From the NCBI GenBank assembly GCA_032059445.1, contig DAMCAP010000011.1, positions 22,609-86,608 of the forward strand: a stretch of DNA of 64,000 nucleotides, read 5' to 3'. The notes under the pieces are model-generated. The model had not been told where the DNA came from. It was given only the letters and a program-made list of their open reading frames with translations, and did not search any database. Position numbers and translations under genes: made by a program. Source of the DNA: DAMCAP01 sp032059445 (GTDB lineage Bacteria > Bacillota > Clostridia > Oscillospirales > Ruminococcaceae). Shown here piece after piece: positions 34,101 to 41,860 of this stretch (positions are counted from its first letter, which is position 1; each line of letters begins with the position of its first letter).

Positions 34101-34290
34101 TTTTCTTGGCCTCCTTTATAAAGATCGCAAAATCAGGACAACGCATCTCACAAAGCTTACATTTGATGCAAGCGGCTTCATTGACTACAGCCACTTTCTC
34201 ATCCTCGATAGCTAGTACCTGCTTTGGGCAGAAGGCTACGCAGATTCCACAGCCCTTGCACCATTTTTTGTTAATTTCGAAGTGTGACAT
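34090..34290 (-). CDS. korD: 2-oxoacid:ferredoxin oxidoreductase delta subunit (2[4Fe-4S] ferredoxin)
   Basis: A 66-residue ferredoxin with two complete cluster motifs, CKGCGICVAFCP and CIKCKLCEMRCP. It carries electrons from the KorAB active site to free ferredoxin. It is the first gene of the operon; GAGGGGACTATTTTACA precedes the ATG. Confidence 0.95.
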   Translation of the reverse strand: MSHFEINKKWCKGCGICVAFCPKQVLAIEDEKVAVVNEAACIKCKLCEMRCPDFAIFIKEAKKNEQ

Positions 34291-35068
34291 TGTAAAATAG
34301 TCCCCTCTTTCATTTGGTTTTAGCTACTTTTCTAAACTTGAAATATATCCTCAACAAAAACTGCATTTTGCAGGATGTACAACCCCTTGCATTTTCAAGT
34401 TTATCATTACCCCAAGGCGTCTGGCATTTATTTATTCACAAATGCATAGCACCGCCTTTGGTAACATTATCTTTATTTTAGCTCTTTTAAGCTGCGTTGT
34501 CCATAGTTTTAGCGGACTTTTTAAGATTTCATACATTTTCTCCTAATTCCTTTTGGATAATGGGGGTAGAGGTATTTTTTTTTGGCATTATGCTAAAAAA
34601 TGTCCTTATTGCGACCAAAATTCTTTTTTTCAAAGTCCAGATTCCCTCGATTTGAATTTGCAATAGCAGGCTTCATGCATTTTAATAGCTTGGAGGGTAT
34701 GGTTTTAACCCTCCTATCGTTATAATCTATTTTTTCGTCAGTGATTTTATGCAAAATGCCTATCAACACTGTAAATTGCTGATTTCACTCTCGAATTAAA
34801 GACTTATAAATGACCAAAATTAGCTTTTGATGAAATTTCGCTGTCATTTTGTCGACTGGTATTTTACAACATCGCGCTTTGTGCTATAATAAAGACAGGA
34901 GTTCCCTCGTGGTTTCGATCATTTACTTGTATCCCAGCGCCTGTGGGCAGATAGGATGCAGCATCATCAATTCCCCGTGCTTTGTATATTGTACATAAGG
35001 ATGCTACTGTCTAGGACAGTATTGTTATAAATAGATATTTGCCTCTAAGGCGGAACGGAGTTTTTAGC
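34291..35068. other. Long divergent intergenic region, 778 bp
   Basis: No gene is supported in this AT-rich stretch between korD and the malic enzyme. It has a hairpin GGAGGGT-atggttttA-ACCCTCC near 34692-34713, a candidate promoter for the malic enzyme at 34863-34890, and a 178-nt leader after it. In that leader ACAGG (34896) can pair with CCTGT (34950 region) and CTGTC-ta-GGACAG forms a hairpin near 35008-35020. The korD promoter should lie in the left part but was not fixed. Confidence 0.45.
34863..34890 (+). promoter_or_regulatory. Extended -10 promoter of malic enzyme gene
   Basis: TTTACA (34863-34868), 16-bp spacer, and TGCTATAAT, an extended -10 with perfect TATAAT at 34885-34890. The leader to the ATG at 35069 is about 170 nt. 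Confidence 0.7.
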
Positions 35069-36220
35069 ATGGATTACGCAAAAATGGCACTGGAACTGCA
35101 TAAGCAATACAAAGGCAAGCTGGCGGTGACCAGCAGGGTTCCCCTTGCTACCAGAGATGACCTAAGCACTGCCTACACTCCTGGTGTGGCAGCCCCTTGC
35201 CTGGCCATCAAAGAAAACCCTGAGGATGTATATACATATACTTCTAAAGGCAATCTGATTGCCGTAGTATCTGACGGCAGCGCAGTACTGGGTCTTGGTA
35301 ATATCGGCGCAAAGGCTGCGATGCCAGTGATGGAGGGCAAAGCGGTGTTATTTGGCAAGTTTGCAGGGATAGACGCCGTGCCTATCTGCCTTGATACACA
35401 GGATACCGAGGAGATTATCCGCACTGTGAAGTATCTGGCCCCCTGCTTTGGTGGCATCAATCTTGAGGATATTTCAGCGCCCCGCTGCTTTGAAATTGAG
35501 GACAGGCTCAAGGAAATGCTGGATATCCCTGTATTTCACGACGATCAGCACGGTACAGCTGTGGTGGTTGCTGCGGCGTTGATCAACGCTCTAAAGGTGG
35601 TAGGCAAGCAGCTTTCAGAGGCAAAGATCGTCCTTTGCGGCTTTGGCGCAGCAGGCAGTGCCATCACCCGCCTGCTCTACTCGATGGGGGGCGTCAACTT
35701 CACTGTGGTGGATAAAGACGGTATCATGACCCCTGCTGCGGCGACCGACTCTACCAGACGACAGATCTTAGAGAAGCTAAACCCTGAGAATCGCAAAGGC
35801 ACTTTGGCAGATGCTTTGGTCGGTGCTGATATATTTATCGGTGTATCCGCCCCCGGTATCGTGACAGCTGAGATGGTCAGCACCATGAATCATGACGCGA
35901 TCATCTTTGCGATGGCAAACCCAACCCCCGAAATTATGCCTGACCTTGCAAAGTCGGCAGGGGCGAAGGTAGTGGGTACTGGCCGCTCCGACTTCCCCAA
36001 TCAGGTAAACAACTCGCTGGCATTCCCAGCGATCTTTAGAGGTGCACTGGATGCTAGAGCAAAGCAGATCACCGAAGAAATGAAGATCGCTGCCGTCTAT
36101 GCTCTGGCAGGGCTGATCTCTGATGGCGAGCTACACGAAGAAAATATCATCCCATCCATGTTTGACCCACGGGTGGTGCCTGCCATCGCTCAAGCGGTGG
36201 GGGCTGCATATAAGGAGTAG
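35069..36220 (+). CDS. Malic enzyme (malate dehydrogenase, decarboxylating)
   Basis: A 383-residue short-form bacterial malic enzyme that converts malate to pyruvate and CO2 with NAD(P). It has TAYTPGVAAPCLAI, VSDGSAVLGLGNIGAKAAMPVMEGKAVLFK-like blocks, catalytic region EDISAPRCFEIE, DDQHGTAVV, and the nucleotide loop GFGAAGSAI near residue 190. The start at 35069 follows CGGAGTTTTTAGC. It is followed at 3 bp by an MmcQ-like gene and then by the OadB-motif lipoprotein. Confidence 0.95.
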   Translation: MDYAKMALELHKQYKGKLAVTSRVPLATRDDLSTAYTPGVAAPCLAIKENPEDVYTYTSKGNLIAVVSDGSAVLGLGNIGAKAAMPVMEGKAVLFGKFAGIDAVPICLDTQDTEEIIRTVKYLAPCFGGINLEDISAPRCFEIEDRLKEMLDIPVFHDDQHGTAVVVAAALINALKVVGKQLSEAKIVLCGFGAAGSAITRLLYSMGGVNFTVVDKDGIMTPAAATDSTRRQILEKLNPENRKGTLADALVGADIFIGVSAPGIVTAEMVSTMNHDAIIFAMANPTPEIMPDLAKSAGAKVVGTGRSDFPNQVNNSLAFPAIFRGALDARAKQITEEMKIAAVYALAGLISDGELHEENIIPSMFDPRVVPAIAQAVGAAYKE

Positions 36221-36223
36221 GCT

Positions 36224-36601
36224 ATGAGTAACGCAGATCAGCAGTGGGTTGACAGTTGGCTTCTCAATATGCGTGGTATTACCAAGGATTATAAAGTAGA
36301 GTGGGATTGGATGCGCTATCAGCTTGGTGGTAAATTGGCTGTGGCGCTGGGTACCCATAAGGATGGTAGACCTATCGTTACCTTGAAGTGTGAGCCAGCT
36401 CTTTCAGAGGTGCTGCGGGCGAATAACCCCAATATCATTGAAGGGTATTACATGAATAAAACCCACTGGATTTCGGTGTATCTCGATGCGGGTGTTACAC
36501 AGGAGGAGTTAAGGCCTCTTTTGGAGCTGGCGTATAAGCTGGTTTATAGCTCTCTAACCAAAAAACAACAAAAAGCACTGGAGGAAGATCACCATGAGTA
36601 A
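36224..36601 (+). CDS. MmcQ/YjbR family protein
   Basis: A 125-residue protein of the MmcQ/YjbR (DUF419) family, with a double-wing fold. Diagnostic pieces are KVEWDWMRYQLGGKLAVAL near residue 22, TLKCEPALSEVLRANNPNIIEGYYMNKTHWISV in the middle, and the C-terminal helix LLELAYKLVYSSLTKKQQ. Such proteins are small, single-domain and of unknown function; DNA binding has been suggested. It starts 3 bp after the malic enzyme stop, with AAGGAGTAGGCT as site. Confidence 0.85.
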   Translation: MSNADQQWVDSWLLNMRGITKDYKVEWDWMRYQLGGKLAVALGTHKDGRPIVTLKCEPALSEVLRANNPNIIEGYYMNKTHWISVYLDAGVTQEELRPLLELAYKLVYSSLTKKQQKALEEDHHE

Positions 36602-36845
36602 GAGAAGTATCATCGAGCGTCTAAAAGGATCGATGGCTGCTGTAACCGCTCTATGGTCGGCACTGCTACTGGCTGGCTGCGGTAATAGCTCCTCTGTAGC
36701 GGTAATCGGTGGAGCCGATGGCCCTACAGCGATCTTTATAGCAGGCAAAATTCCCGGTGGCAGATCATCGGTATTTCTGATCATATTGGTTCTATTGATT
36801 GTGGTTGTCGGTTTGGTTTCTTGGTGGAAACAAAAGAAAAAATAA
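36594..36845 (+). CDS. Small membrane lipoprotein with OadB-type GGADGPTAIF motif
   Basis: An 83-residue protein overlapping the MmcQ gene by 8 bp. It has a signal peptide ending LLLAGC (lipobox Cys29), a short Ser-rich spacer, VAVIGGADGPTAIFIAGK at residues 35-52, one membrane helix at about 60-77 and a basic tail WWKQKKK. The run IGGADGPTAIF is identical to residues 150-160 of the decarboxylase beta subunit encoded at 24137-25285, where the Asp belongs to the sodium/carboxybiotin region IIIa. Everything else of OadB is missing. It may be an accessory or regulator of the decarboxylase, or a short sodium-site mimic; no function is known to me. GGAGGAAGATCACC precedes the ATG. Confidence 0.8.
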   Translation: MSKRSIIERLKGSMAAVTALWSALLLAGCGNSSSVAVIGGADGPTAIFIAGKIPGGRSSVFLIILVLLIVVVGLVSWWKQKKK

Positions 36846-36853
36846 GTTAGCAG

Positions 36854-36887
36854 AGCAGGCAAGGGGAAACCCTTGCCTGCTTTTTTC
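36854..36887 (+). terminator. Intrinsic terminator of malic enzyme unit
   Basis: AGCAGGCAAGGG-gaaa-CCCTTGCCTGCT stem followed by TTTTTT. Confidence 0.95.
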
Positions 36888-36997
36888 TTTTGAGGATTTA
36901 AGTAACTTGATAATTGTAGGAAAATATTTCAATCTGAAATGTTGATGTAGTAGGAAACTTTACTTGAACTTTTACATATATTTATTTTGAATATACC

Positions 36998-37026
36998 TTG
37001 ACAGGTGAGGTACTTCGGGATATAAT
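36998..37026 (+). promoter_or_regulatory. Consensus promoter of padR unit or ncRNA
   Basis: TTGACA (36998-37003), 17-bp spacer, TATAAT (37021-37026), both perfect. Transcription would begin near 37033, about 330 nt before the padR start codon. Confidence 0.9.
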
Positions 37027-37365
37027 AAACCCAAGCAAACCTCATCACCATTGATGACCGATGATGATGCAGGCATGAAAAGGGCTGTATGTGCTTTGAT
37101 TAGGATCAATTGCCCTATAAAAAGAAGCATAGTTTGTTAGGTGCTTCGGTTTAAGGCTAGAAGCTAGCCGTAAGCTGATCATAGCCCACAGATGATACAC
37201 GTGCTTATAAGTCACGATGTGCCGTGTATATACGGTATCAGCTACATTCTCCACCCATCTTATAGGTAGGGTGTGAAGCTGCAAGATTCTTTTACTCCTG
37301 CCCACTGGATGGGCAACCACCATCTGCACAGCACATGGTAAATTACTGCTAAGCGAGGTGAGTCT
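37027..37365 (+). ncRNA. Long structured leader or candidate non-coding RNA
   Basis: About 330 nt lie between a perfect promoter and padR with no credible ORF but many local stems: TTGAT-tag-GATCAA near 37097-37111, GGCTA-gaagc-TAGCC near 37154-37168, GATAC...GTATC around 37194-37242, and TGCCCA-ctgga-TGGGCA near 37299-37315. No known riboswitch, T-box, tmRNA, SRP or RNase P signature was recognised, and no terminator precedes padR. It is either a long regulatory 5' leader or an independent RNA that reads into padR. Confidence 0.45.
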
Positions 37366-37686
37366 ATGTCTATAGCATCGGATATGATACGAGGTCACAC
37401 AGAGACAATTATACTAAAGCGCCTGCTGGCTGGCGATAGTTATGGCTACGAGATCAATAAATACATCCAAGATCTTACGGATGGGCTATATGAGCTTAAG
37501 GAAGCCACTCTTTATACGGCGTTTCGGCGTTTGGAGCAGTCGGGAAGCATAACCTCCTATTGGGGAGATCAAAGCACCGGTGCGCGGCGCAGGTATTACA
37601 GCATTACCCCCATTGGCAAATCCCAATATCAACGCAGTCTGGCTGAATGGCAAGAAGCAAAACAATTAATTGATCAGCTAATATAG
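37366..37686 (+). CDS. PadR family transcriptional regulator
   Basis: A 106-residue winged-helix repressor. GHTETIILKRLLAGDSYGYEINKYI, then LKEATLYTAFRRLEQSGSI and the wing GARRRYYSITPIGK, are the standard PadR N-terminal domain; the short C-terminal helix for dimerisation completes it. It is followed 13 bp later by a membrane protein and a DUF4097 protein, a trio that recurs in Bacillota, where PadR controls its own operon in response to envelope or drug stress. Confidence 0.93.
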   Translation: MSIASDMIRGHTETIILKRLLAGDSYGYEINKYIQDLTDGLYELKEATLYTAFRRLEQSGSITSYWGDQSTGARRRYYSITPIGKSQYQRSLAEWQEAKQLIDQLI

Positions 37687-37699
37687 GAGGAGATTTGGT

Positions 37700-38356
37700 A
37701 TGTTAGACAGGATTAGAGGCTATATCGATGATGCTTTTGCAGATGTGCCCAATACCGATAAAGTATTGGATTTAAAGCAGGAGCTGTATGCAAACCTATC
37801 AGACAAATATGATGCGCAGCTGAGTAAGGGCAAAACCCCGCAGGAGGCATACCATGCAGCTATCTCTAGCATTGGTGACATCCAGCAGCTGATGGAGAGC
37901 GTGCGGGATCATTCGGCAGGGGTATTTGGCTTANNNNNNNNNNAAAAAAGCGCTCTACTCACTGCGGGAGCTGTAATGCTATATATTCTCTCGCCTGTGG
38001 CGGTGATCGTACTGGGCAGCAGTGGCCAGGGAGTCATGGGTGTGGTTTCACTACTGGCTATGGTAGCGATTGCTACTGGTATGCTGATCTATAATGACAT
38101 GACCAAGCCCAAGATGCTGAGGATTCAGGAAGAGATGCTGGAAGAGCGGGAATACCTGATGGGAGGCACTGAGCAGGAGATTAGGGCGTTTCGCGCCTTT
38201 AACGGTGCTTTGTGGAGCATTACTACCGCATTGTATGTAGCGTGTGGCCTGCTATTTGGCTGGTGGGCTACGGCATGGCTGCTGTTTGTAATGGCTGCCG
38301 CAGTCAAAAATATCGTCCGCTATTACTTTATCTTAAAGAGAGAAAAGCAACTGTAA
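37700..38356 (+). CDS. DUF1700-like / permease-prefix membrane protein (contains assembly gap)
   Basis: About 218 codons as assembled. Residues 1-75 form the soluble N-terminal domain seen beside PadR genes (LDLKQELYANLSDKYDAQLSKGKTPQEAYHAAISSIGD), followed by four predicted helices (LTAGAVMLYILSPVAVIVL, VMGVVSLLAMVAIATGMLI, WSITTALYVACGLLFGWW, AWLLFVMAAAVKNIV). Ten N interrupt it after residue 78; the frame happens to remain open on both sides, but the true length there is uncertain. GGAGGAGATTTGGT precedes the ATG. It is the middle gene of the PadR trio. Confidence 0.8.
   Translation: MLDRIRGYIDDAFADVPNTDKVLDLKQELYANLSDKYDAQLSKGKTPQEAYHAAISSIGDIQQLMESVRDHSAGVFGLXXXXKSALLTAGAVMLYILSPVAVIVLGSSGQGVMGVVSLLAMVAIATGMLIYNDMTKPKMLRIQEEMLEEREYLMGGTEQEIRAFRAFNGALWSITTALYVACGLLFGWWATAWLLFVMAAAVKNIVRYYFILKREKQL
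37934..37943. other. Assembly gap (10 N) inside a gene
   Basis: Ten N replace sequence in the membrane protein of the PadR trio, just before its first hydrophobic helix. Confidence 0.95.
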
Positions 38357-38403
38357 GCTAGGTTGTAGGAGCAGTAGGTATAGCAGGTGTATAGGAGGAT
38401 AAC

Positions 38404-39393
38404 ATGAATAAAAATTTGATCAGGCTCACGATCGCAGCCTGGGTGCTTGTCTTGATATTGTCTACCTTGGCATTTGGTTTTTTTGTTGTAGGAAGAATGT
38501 GGGGTGGGGGCTTCCCCTTTAATGCTATGGGCATGCCCTTCCATATCATGGGGCAGATCGGCAAGAATATCCGCGTAGATGGGGTAGGCAATGGCATAAT
38601 CGGAGCAGGCAATAGCAGGCGTAATTTTACAGGCTACACCGAGGAGCAGGATCTAAGCATTACCCAAGAGATTAGCGCCATTGATTTAGAATGGGTAAGC
38701 GGTAAGGTGAAGATCATGCGCAGCGACAATGATGGGATCAGGGTGGTGCATACAAGCAATCAAAATGAAGACAAAAAAATGATGATCAAGATAGAAAACG
38801 GCAGTCTATCGATTGCAGACAAATTTACCAGCTTTTTAGGTAACATACCCGGGTCTGACGTAGAGCTGTATCTGCCTGATAAGCTCTATCGGGAGATTGA
38901 TATAGAGACGGTTTCGGCAGATATAGAATCAGTCTATCTGCAAAGCAAGGAGCTGGATATGGAGTCGGTTTCGGGCAATATCCTACTGTCTTGCCGCGCC
39001 GACGATGCATCTTTGCAGAGTATCAGCGGGTTTATCCGTATCAGCGAAGGTCAAATCGTAGATCTTAGTTCCAGCACCGTATCGGGCAACCTTGAGGTAT
39101 CGGGGGAGGTAACAAGGCTGTCGGTAGAGAGTGTGAGCGGTACGAGCAGGACGACACTGACTAACCTCCCCAAGGAGCTTGATATGGAGAGTGTTTCGGG
39201 GGATATTCATCTTGCTATGCCCGATAACAATGGCTTTGATTTAAGCACCTCAGGGATCAAGAATTTTACCAGTCAGTTCTTTATTACCAGTCGGGGCAAT
39301 GATCAGCACCGCTACAAGGATGGCGGCCCTCAGCTTGAGGTCAGCACCATCAGCGGCAGGTTTGTGCTGACAATGATCGGTTACAAGGCATAA
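38404..39393 (+). CDS. DUF4097 beta-helix-like protein, membrane-anchored
   Basis: A 329-residue protein with one N-terminal membrane helix (LTIAAWVLVLILSTLAFGFFVVG) and a large extracytoplasmic DUF4097 domain. The domain shows the recurrent strand pattern with VSG: ESVSGNILLSC, QSISGFIRIS, STVSGNLEVSG, ESVSGTSRTT, ESVSGDIHLA and STISGRFVLT, about one turn per 20 residues, as in a beta-solenoid. AGGAGGATAAC precedes the ATG. Partner of PadR and the prefix-domain protein; the ligand or role is unknown. Confidence 0.9.
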   Translation: MNKNLIRLTIAAWVLVLILSTLAFGFFVVGRMWGGGFPFNAMGMPFHIMGQIGKNIRVDGVGNGIIGAGNSRRNFTGYTEEQDLSITQEISAIDLEWVSGKVKIMRSDNDGIRVVHTSNQNEDKKMMIKIENGSLSIADKFTSFLGNIPGSDVELYLPDKLYREIDIETVSADIESVYLQSKELDMESVSGNILLSCRADDASLQSISGFIRISEGQIVDLSSSTVSGNLEVSGEVTRLSVESVSGTSRTTLTNLPKELDMESVSGDIHLAMPDNNGFDLSTSGIKNFTSQFFITSRGNDQHRYKDGGPQLEVSTISGRFVLTMIGYKA

Positions 39394-39395
39394 AT

Positions 39396-39436
39396 AAAAA
39401 CGGCTTTCGCAGATTGATGCGAGAGCCGTTTTGCTT
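39396..39436. terminator. Bidirectional terminator
   Basis: AAAACGGCTTTCGCA-gattga-TGCGAGAGCCGTTTT with one G-U pair and T/A tracts on both sides, between the DUF4097 gene and convergent sppA. Confidence 0.9.
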
Positions 39437-39456
39437 TTGTAATTATGGAAGCGCAG

Positions 39457-40620
39457 TTATTTCACAAACTGAGGGCAGATATACCCGAAGGTCGTTTTAT
39501 TGATATACTCCTCGATTACCTGAGCATCTGATCTTGGCATAATCTTATCTAGCGAGGCTATCAGATACGCAAAAATGCTGTCGTCTTTATAGGCTTCTTG
39601 GTAGACAACTTCACACTCACCAAGCAAAAAGTCTGATTTTAGTGCTGCAATCGTATCTTCCAGCGTACCGATTTCATCTACCAGCTTGTTGTCGATTGCT
39701 TGCTTGGCGGAGTATATTCTACCATCCGCCAGCACCTTGACCTGATCAAGATTGAGAGCTGGTCTGCCACGATCTACGATTTCAACAAACTGGGCATAGG
39801 CTTCGTCTACATAGGATTGGAAGATCTGCTTTTGCTCATCTGTCATTTTGGTAAACTGGCCGCCCATATTTTTATTTTTACCAGAGGTAATGTCCACCGC
39901 CTTGATGCCTAGTTTATCGATAAGCTGCGAAAAATCCATAAATGGCCCCGAGATTACACCAATTGAGCCGGTGAGGGCATTTCGATTGCAGTAGATTTTA
40001 TCACTGGCCATGGCTAGGTAGTACCCACCTGAGCATGCAATCTGACCGAAGCTGGCGTAAATCGGCCTGCCCGTCTTTTCCTTATACTCAAGCAGTTTGA
40101 GGTATAGCTCATCAGTTTGGTATACCGCTCCGCCGGGAGTATTGATGTTTAGTAGTATCGCTTTGTTTTTGTCATCCTCAATCAGTTCATCCACCGTATC
40201 CATCAAGAAGTCATGGTTATATGTACTGTCGGTAGAGAAGAAACTGCTGGTACTGGTTGGGCCAATCGCCCCCTCAATGGTTAAAACATCGATACTATCT
40301 GATGAGAATATATCGGCAAAAACTTGCTTGCCTAGGATCGCTAGTCCGATCAGCACTACACCTGCGATGGATAAGGCGATCCACAGCTTTTTGTTGCTGT
40401 TTTTGTGGGGAGCACCAGGGTGCCTGCTGTATGGTCCACTATATGGCCCGCTATAAGGTCCACTATAAGGTCCACTATAAGGTCCGCTGTAAGGCCCACT
40501 ATTAGATGAGCTGGCTGATTCACTGTAAGGTCCTTTGGATGGGCCATTGTCAGTTTCTTGATTGATTGCACTGTTCATTGGCTCGTCGGGTGTCTGTCCG
40601 TTGTTCACTTGATTTTCCAT
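39457..40620 (-). CDS. sppA: S49 family signal peptide peptidase SppA with repetitive N-terminus
   Basis: A 387-residue membrane serine protease that degrades released signal peptides. Residues 79-100 form the membrane helix. The Ser/Lys dyad is Ser197 in CSGGYYLA and a Lys in SGKNKN (248 or 250), the protease region starts NTPGGAV near 160, and SGSIGVISG-type residues follow at 217-224. The N-terminal 78 residues are unusual: low-complexity and including six GPYS repeats from a 12-bp tandem repeat. GGAGGTTATTTG precedes the ATG at 40620; the TTG just before is not used. Confidence 0.92.
   Translation of the reverse strand: MENQVNNGQTPDEPMNSAINQETDNGPSKGPYSESASSSNSGPYSGPYSGPYSGPYSGPYSGPYSRHPGAPHKNSNKKLWIALSIAGVVLIGLAILGKQVFADIFSSDSIDVLTIEGAIGPTSTSSFFSTDSTYNHDFLMDTVDELIEDDKNKAILLNINTPGGAVYQTDELYLKLLEYKEKTGRPIYASFGQIACSGGYYLAMASDKIYCNRNALTGSIGVISGPFMDFSQLIDKLGIKAVDITSGKNKNMGGQFTKMTDEQKQIFQSYVDEAYAQFVEIVDRGRPALNLDQVKVLADGRIYSAKQAIDNKLVDEIGTLEDTIAALKSDFLLGECEVVYQEAYKDDSIFAYLIASLDKIMPRSDAQVIEEYINKTTFGYICPQFVK
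40429..40500 (-). repeat. 12-bp tandem repeat coding for (SGPY)6
   Basis: Six consecutive 12-nt units, differing by a few silent changes, encode Ser-Gly-Pro-Tyr six times in the cytoplasmic tail of SppA. Unit number may vary between strains by slippage. Confidence 0.9.
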
Positions 40621-40836
40621 CAAATAACCTCCGTTGATGTATTATGATCTATTAGAGAACTTAACTTATAGTTATGATTTTAACATAAAGCATAAAATAA
40701 TCAAGCTTAATTACATAATCTATACAAAAGTCATTGTATTTATCTACTCTATGTTATTTGATGCTAAGTTTTTATTATGCATAGAAGTTGCATTTTCGTC
40801 CTTAAGTTTTTGGGTTATGATTAGTGGAAAGTCATA

Positions 40837-40873
40837 ATAAAAACGCAGCCTACCCTTTACCGAGGAAGCTGCG
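40837..40873 (-). terminator. Terminator of patatin-like gene
   Basis: On the minus strand, CGCAGCTTCC...GGTAGGCTGCG followed by TTTTTA. It lies 32 bp past the stop codon. Confidence 0.8.
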
Positions 40874-40904
40874 CCATGGTATCAACTTATGTAGTAATAG
40901 GCCC

Positions 40905-41771
40905 TTAGTCTGTAAGCATCTGCAAGATTGCTGGCATCCTAGCCAAAGCTTCTTTGTACCCATACTCCAGGCATTCATTCATACTCTCAAAATCAAGCAG
41001 AGAGATTTCTTTGGGAATCGGCGGCTTGATGATCAAGAGGCTGCCGTCATTGTGGGGGCTTACAGTGGGGAAACTCATGATATTTAAGGTGCGGGAAAAA
41101 ATCGGGATGATATGAGGCTTAATAGGACTTTGGATAGTCGCGCCCAGATCTACGGCGATGACCCTTGTTTCACCCATCGCAAAGCTCAAATCAACAGGCA
41201 GCATCGTGGTTACTCCGCCATCGGTCAGCATCATGCCATTTTGGATTAAAGGAGAAAAAATCCCCGGTACAGCGCTGCTGGCTCTCATGGCGGTAGAGAT
41301 TTTGCCGTGGTTGATATAGCGGATGCCACCGGTTTTCCACATTGGCTGGCGGTGACTGTGGAAAACAACCGTATCTCCCGTATTGAGGTCTACGCTGGTG
41401 ATGGCGACAGGGAGCATGGCGCGAAACAGCTCCCGACCGTCGGTGAGCATATCAAGGTAATCAAAGATCTTTGCCCCCTTGATTAACCCCGGGGCGGAGA
41501 TCTCTTTTTTGAATGCAGCTTCAAGAATGCCTAGCGCAAGGTGTGAGTAGTTGTAATCTAAGAGATATTTGCCGGTATATTGCAGATTATCTACGATATC
41601 AGTCAACTTCCCTATGGAAAGCCCGCTGGCATAGAGCCCCGCTACGATGCCACCGATGCTAGTGCCTGAGATCGAGCTGGGGTAAAGGCCGTGTTCTGCC
41701 AGCGCTTTGAGCACCCCTACATGGGCAGCTCCTTTGGCTCCGCCTCCCCCCAAAGACAAAGAAAAATTCAT
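40905..41771 (-). CDS. Patatin-like phospholipase family protein
   Basis: A 288-residue serine hydrolase with the patatin Ser/Asp dyad layout: oxyanion loop GGGGAKG at residues 8-14, nucleophile in GTSIGG near residue 36 to 41, and the DGG motif (LTDGGVTTMLPVD) near 186. Members cleave acyl esters of phospholipids, and bacterial YchK/RssA-type proteins like this one are cytosolic and of unclear role. GGGGGTGTTATT precedes the ATG. It is transcribed alone. Confidence 0.92.
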   Translation of the reverse strand: MNFSLSLGGGGAKGAAHVGVLKALAEHGLYPSSISGTSIGGIVAGLYASGLSIGKLTDIVDNLQYTGKYLLDYNYSHLALGILEAAFKKEISAPGLIKGAKIFDYLDMLTDGRELFRAMLPVAITSVDLNTGDTVVFHSHRQPMWKTGGIRYINHGKISTAMRASSAVPGIFSPLIQNGMMLTDGGVTTMLPVDLSFAMGETRVIAVDLGATIQSPIKPHIIPIFSRTLNIMSFPTVSPHNDGSLLIIKPPIPKEISLLDFESMNECLEYGYKEALARMPAILQMLTD

Positions 41772-41860
41772 AATAACACCCCCGATACCCCATTATATGT
41801 GGAAAGTTGGCGGGGGTGCAGCAAATCAATAGAGAGCAAACAGGGTAAAAAGCCCCCTAT

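Noticed and set aside
37027..37365. Leader as RNase P RNA, tmRNA or SRP RNA
   Set aside because: None of the expected signatures (GAGGAAAGUCC, tRNA-like CCA end, GGAAGCAGCC) was seen, so no known RNA name is given.
40429..40500. Tandem 12-bp units as a CRISPR-like array
   Set aside because: There are no spacers and the units encode SGPY in frame inside sppA; it is a coding minisatellite.
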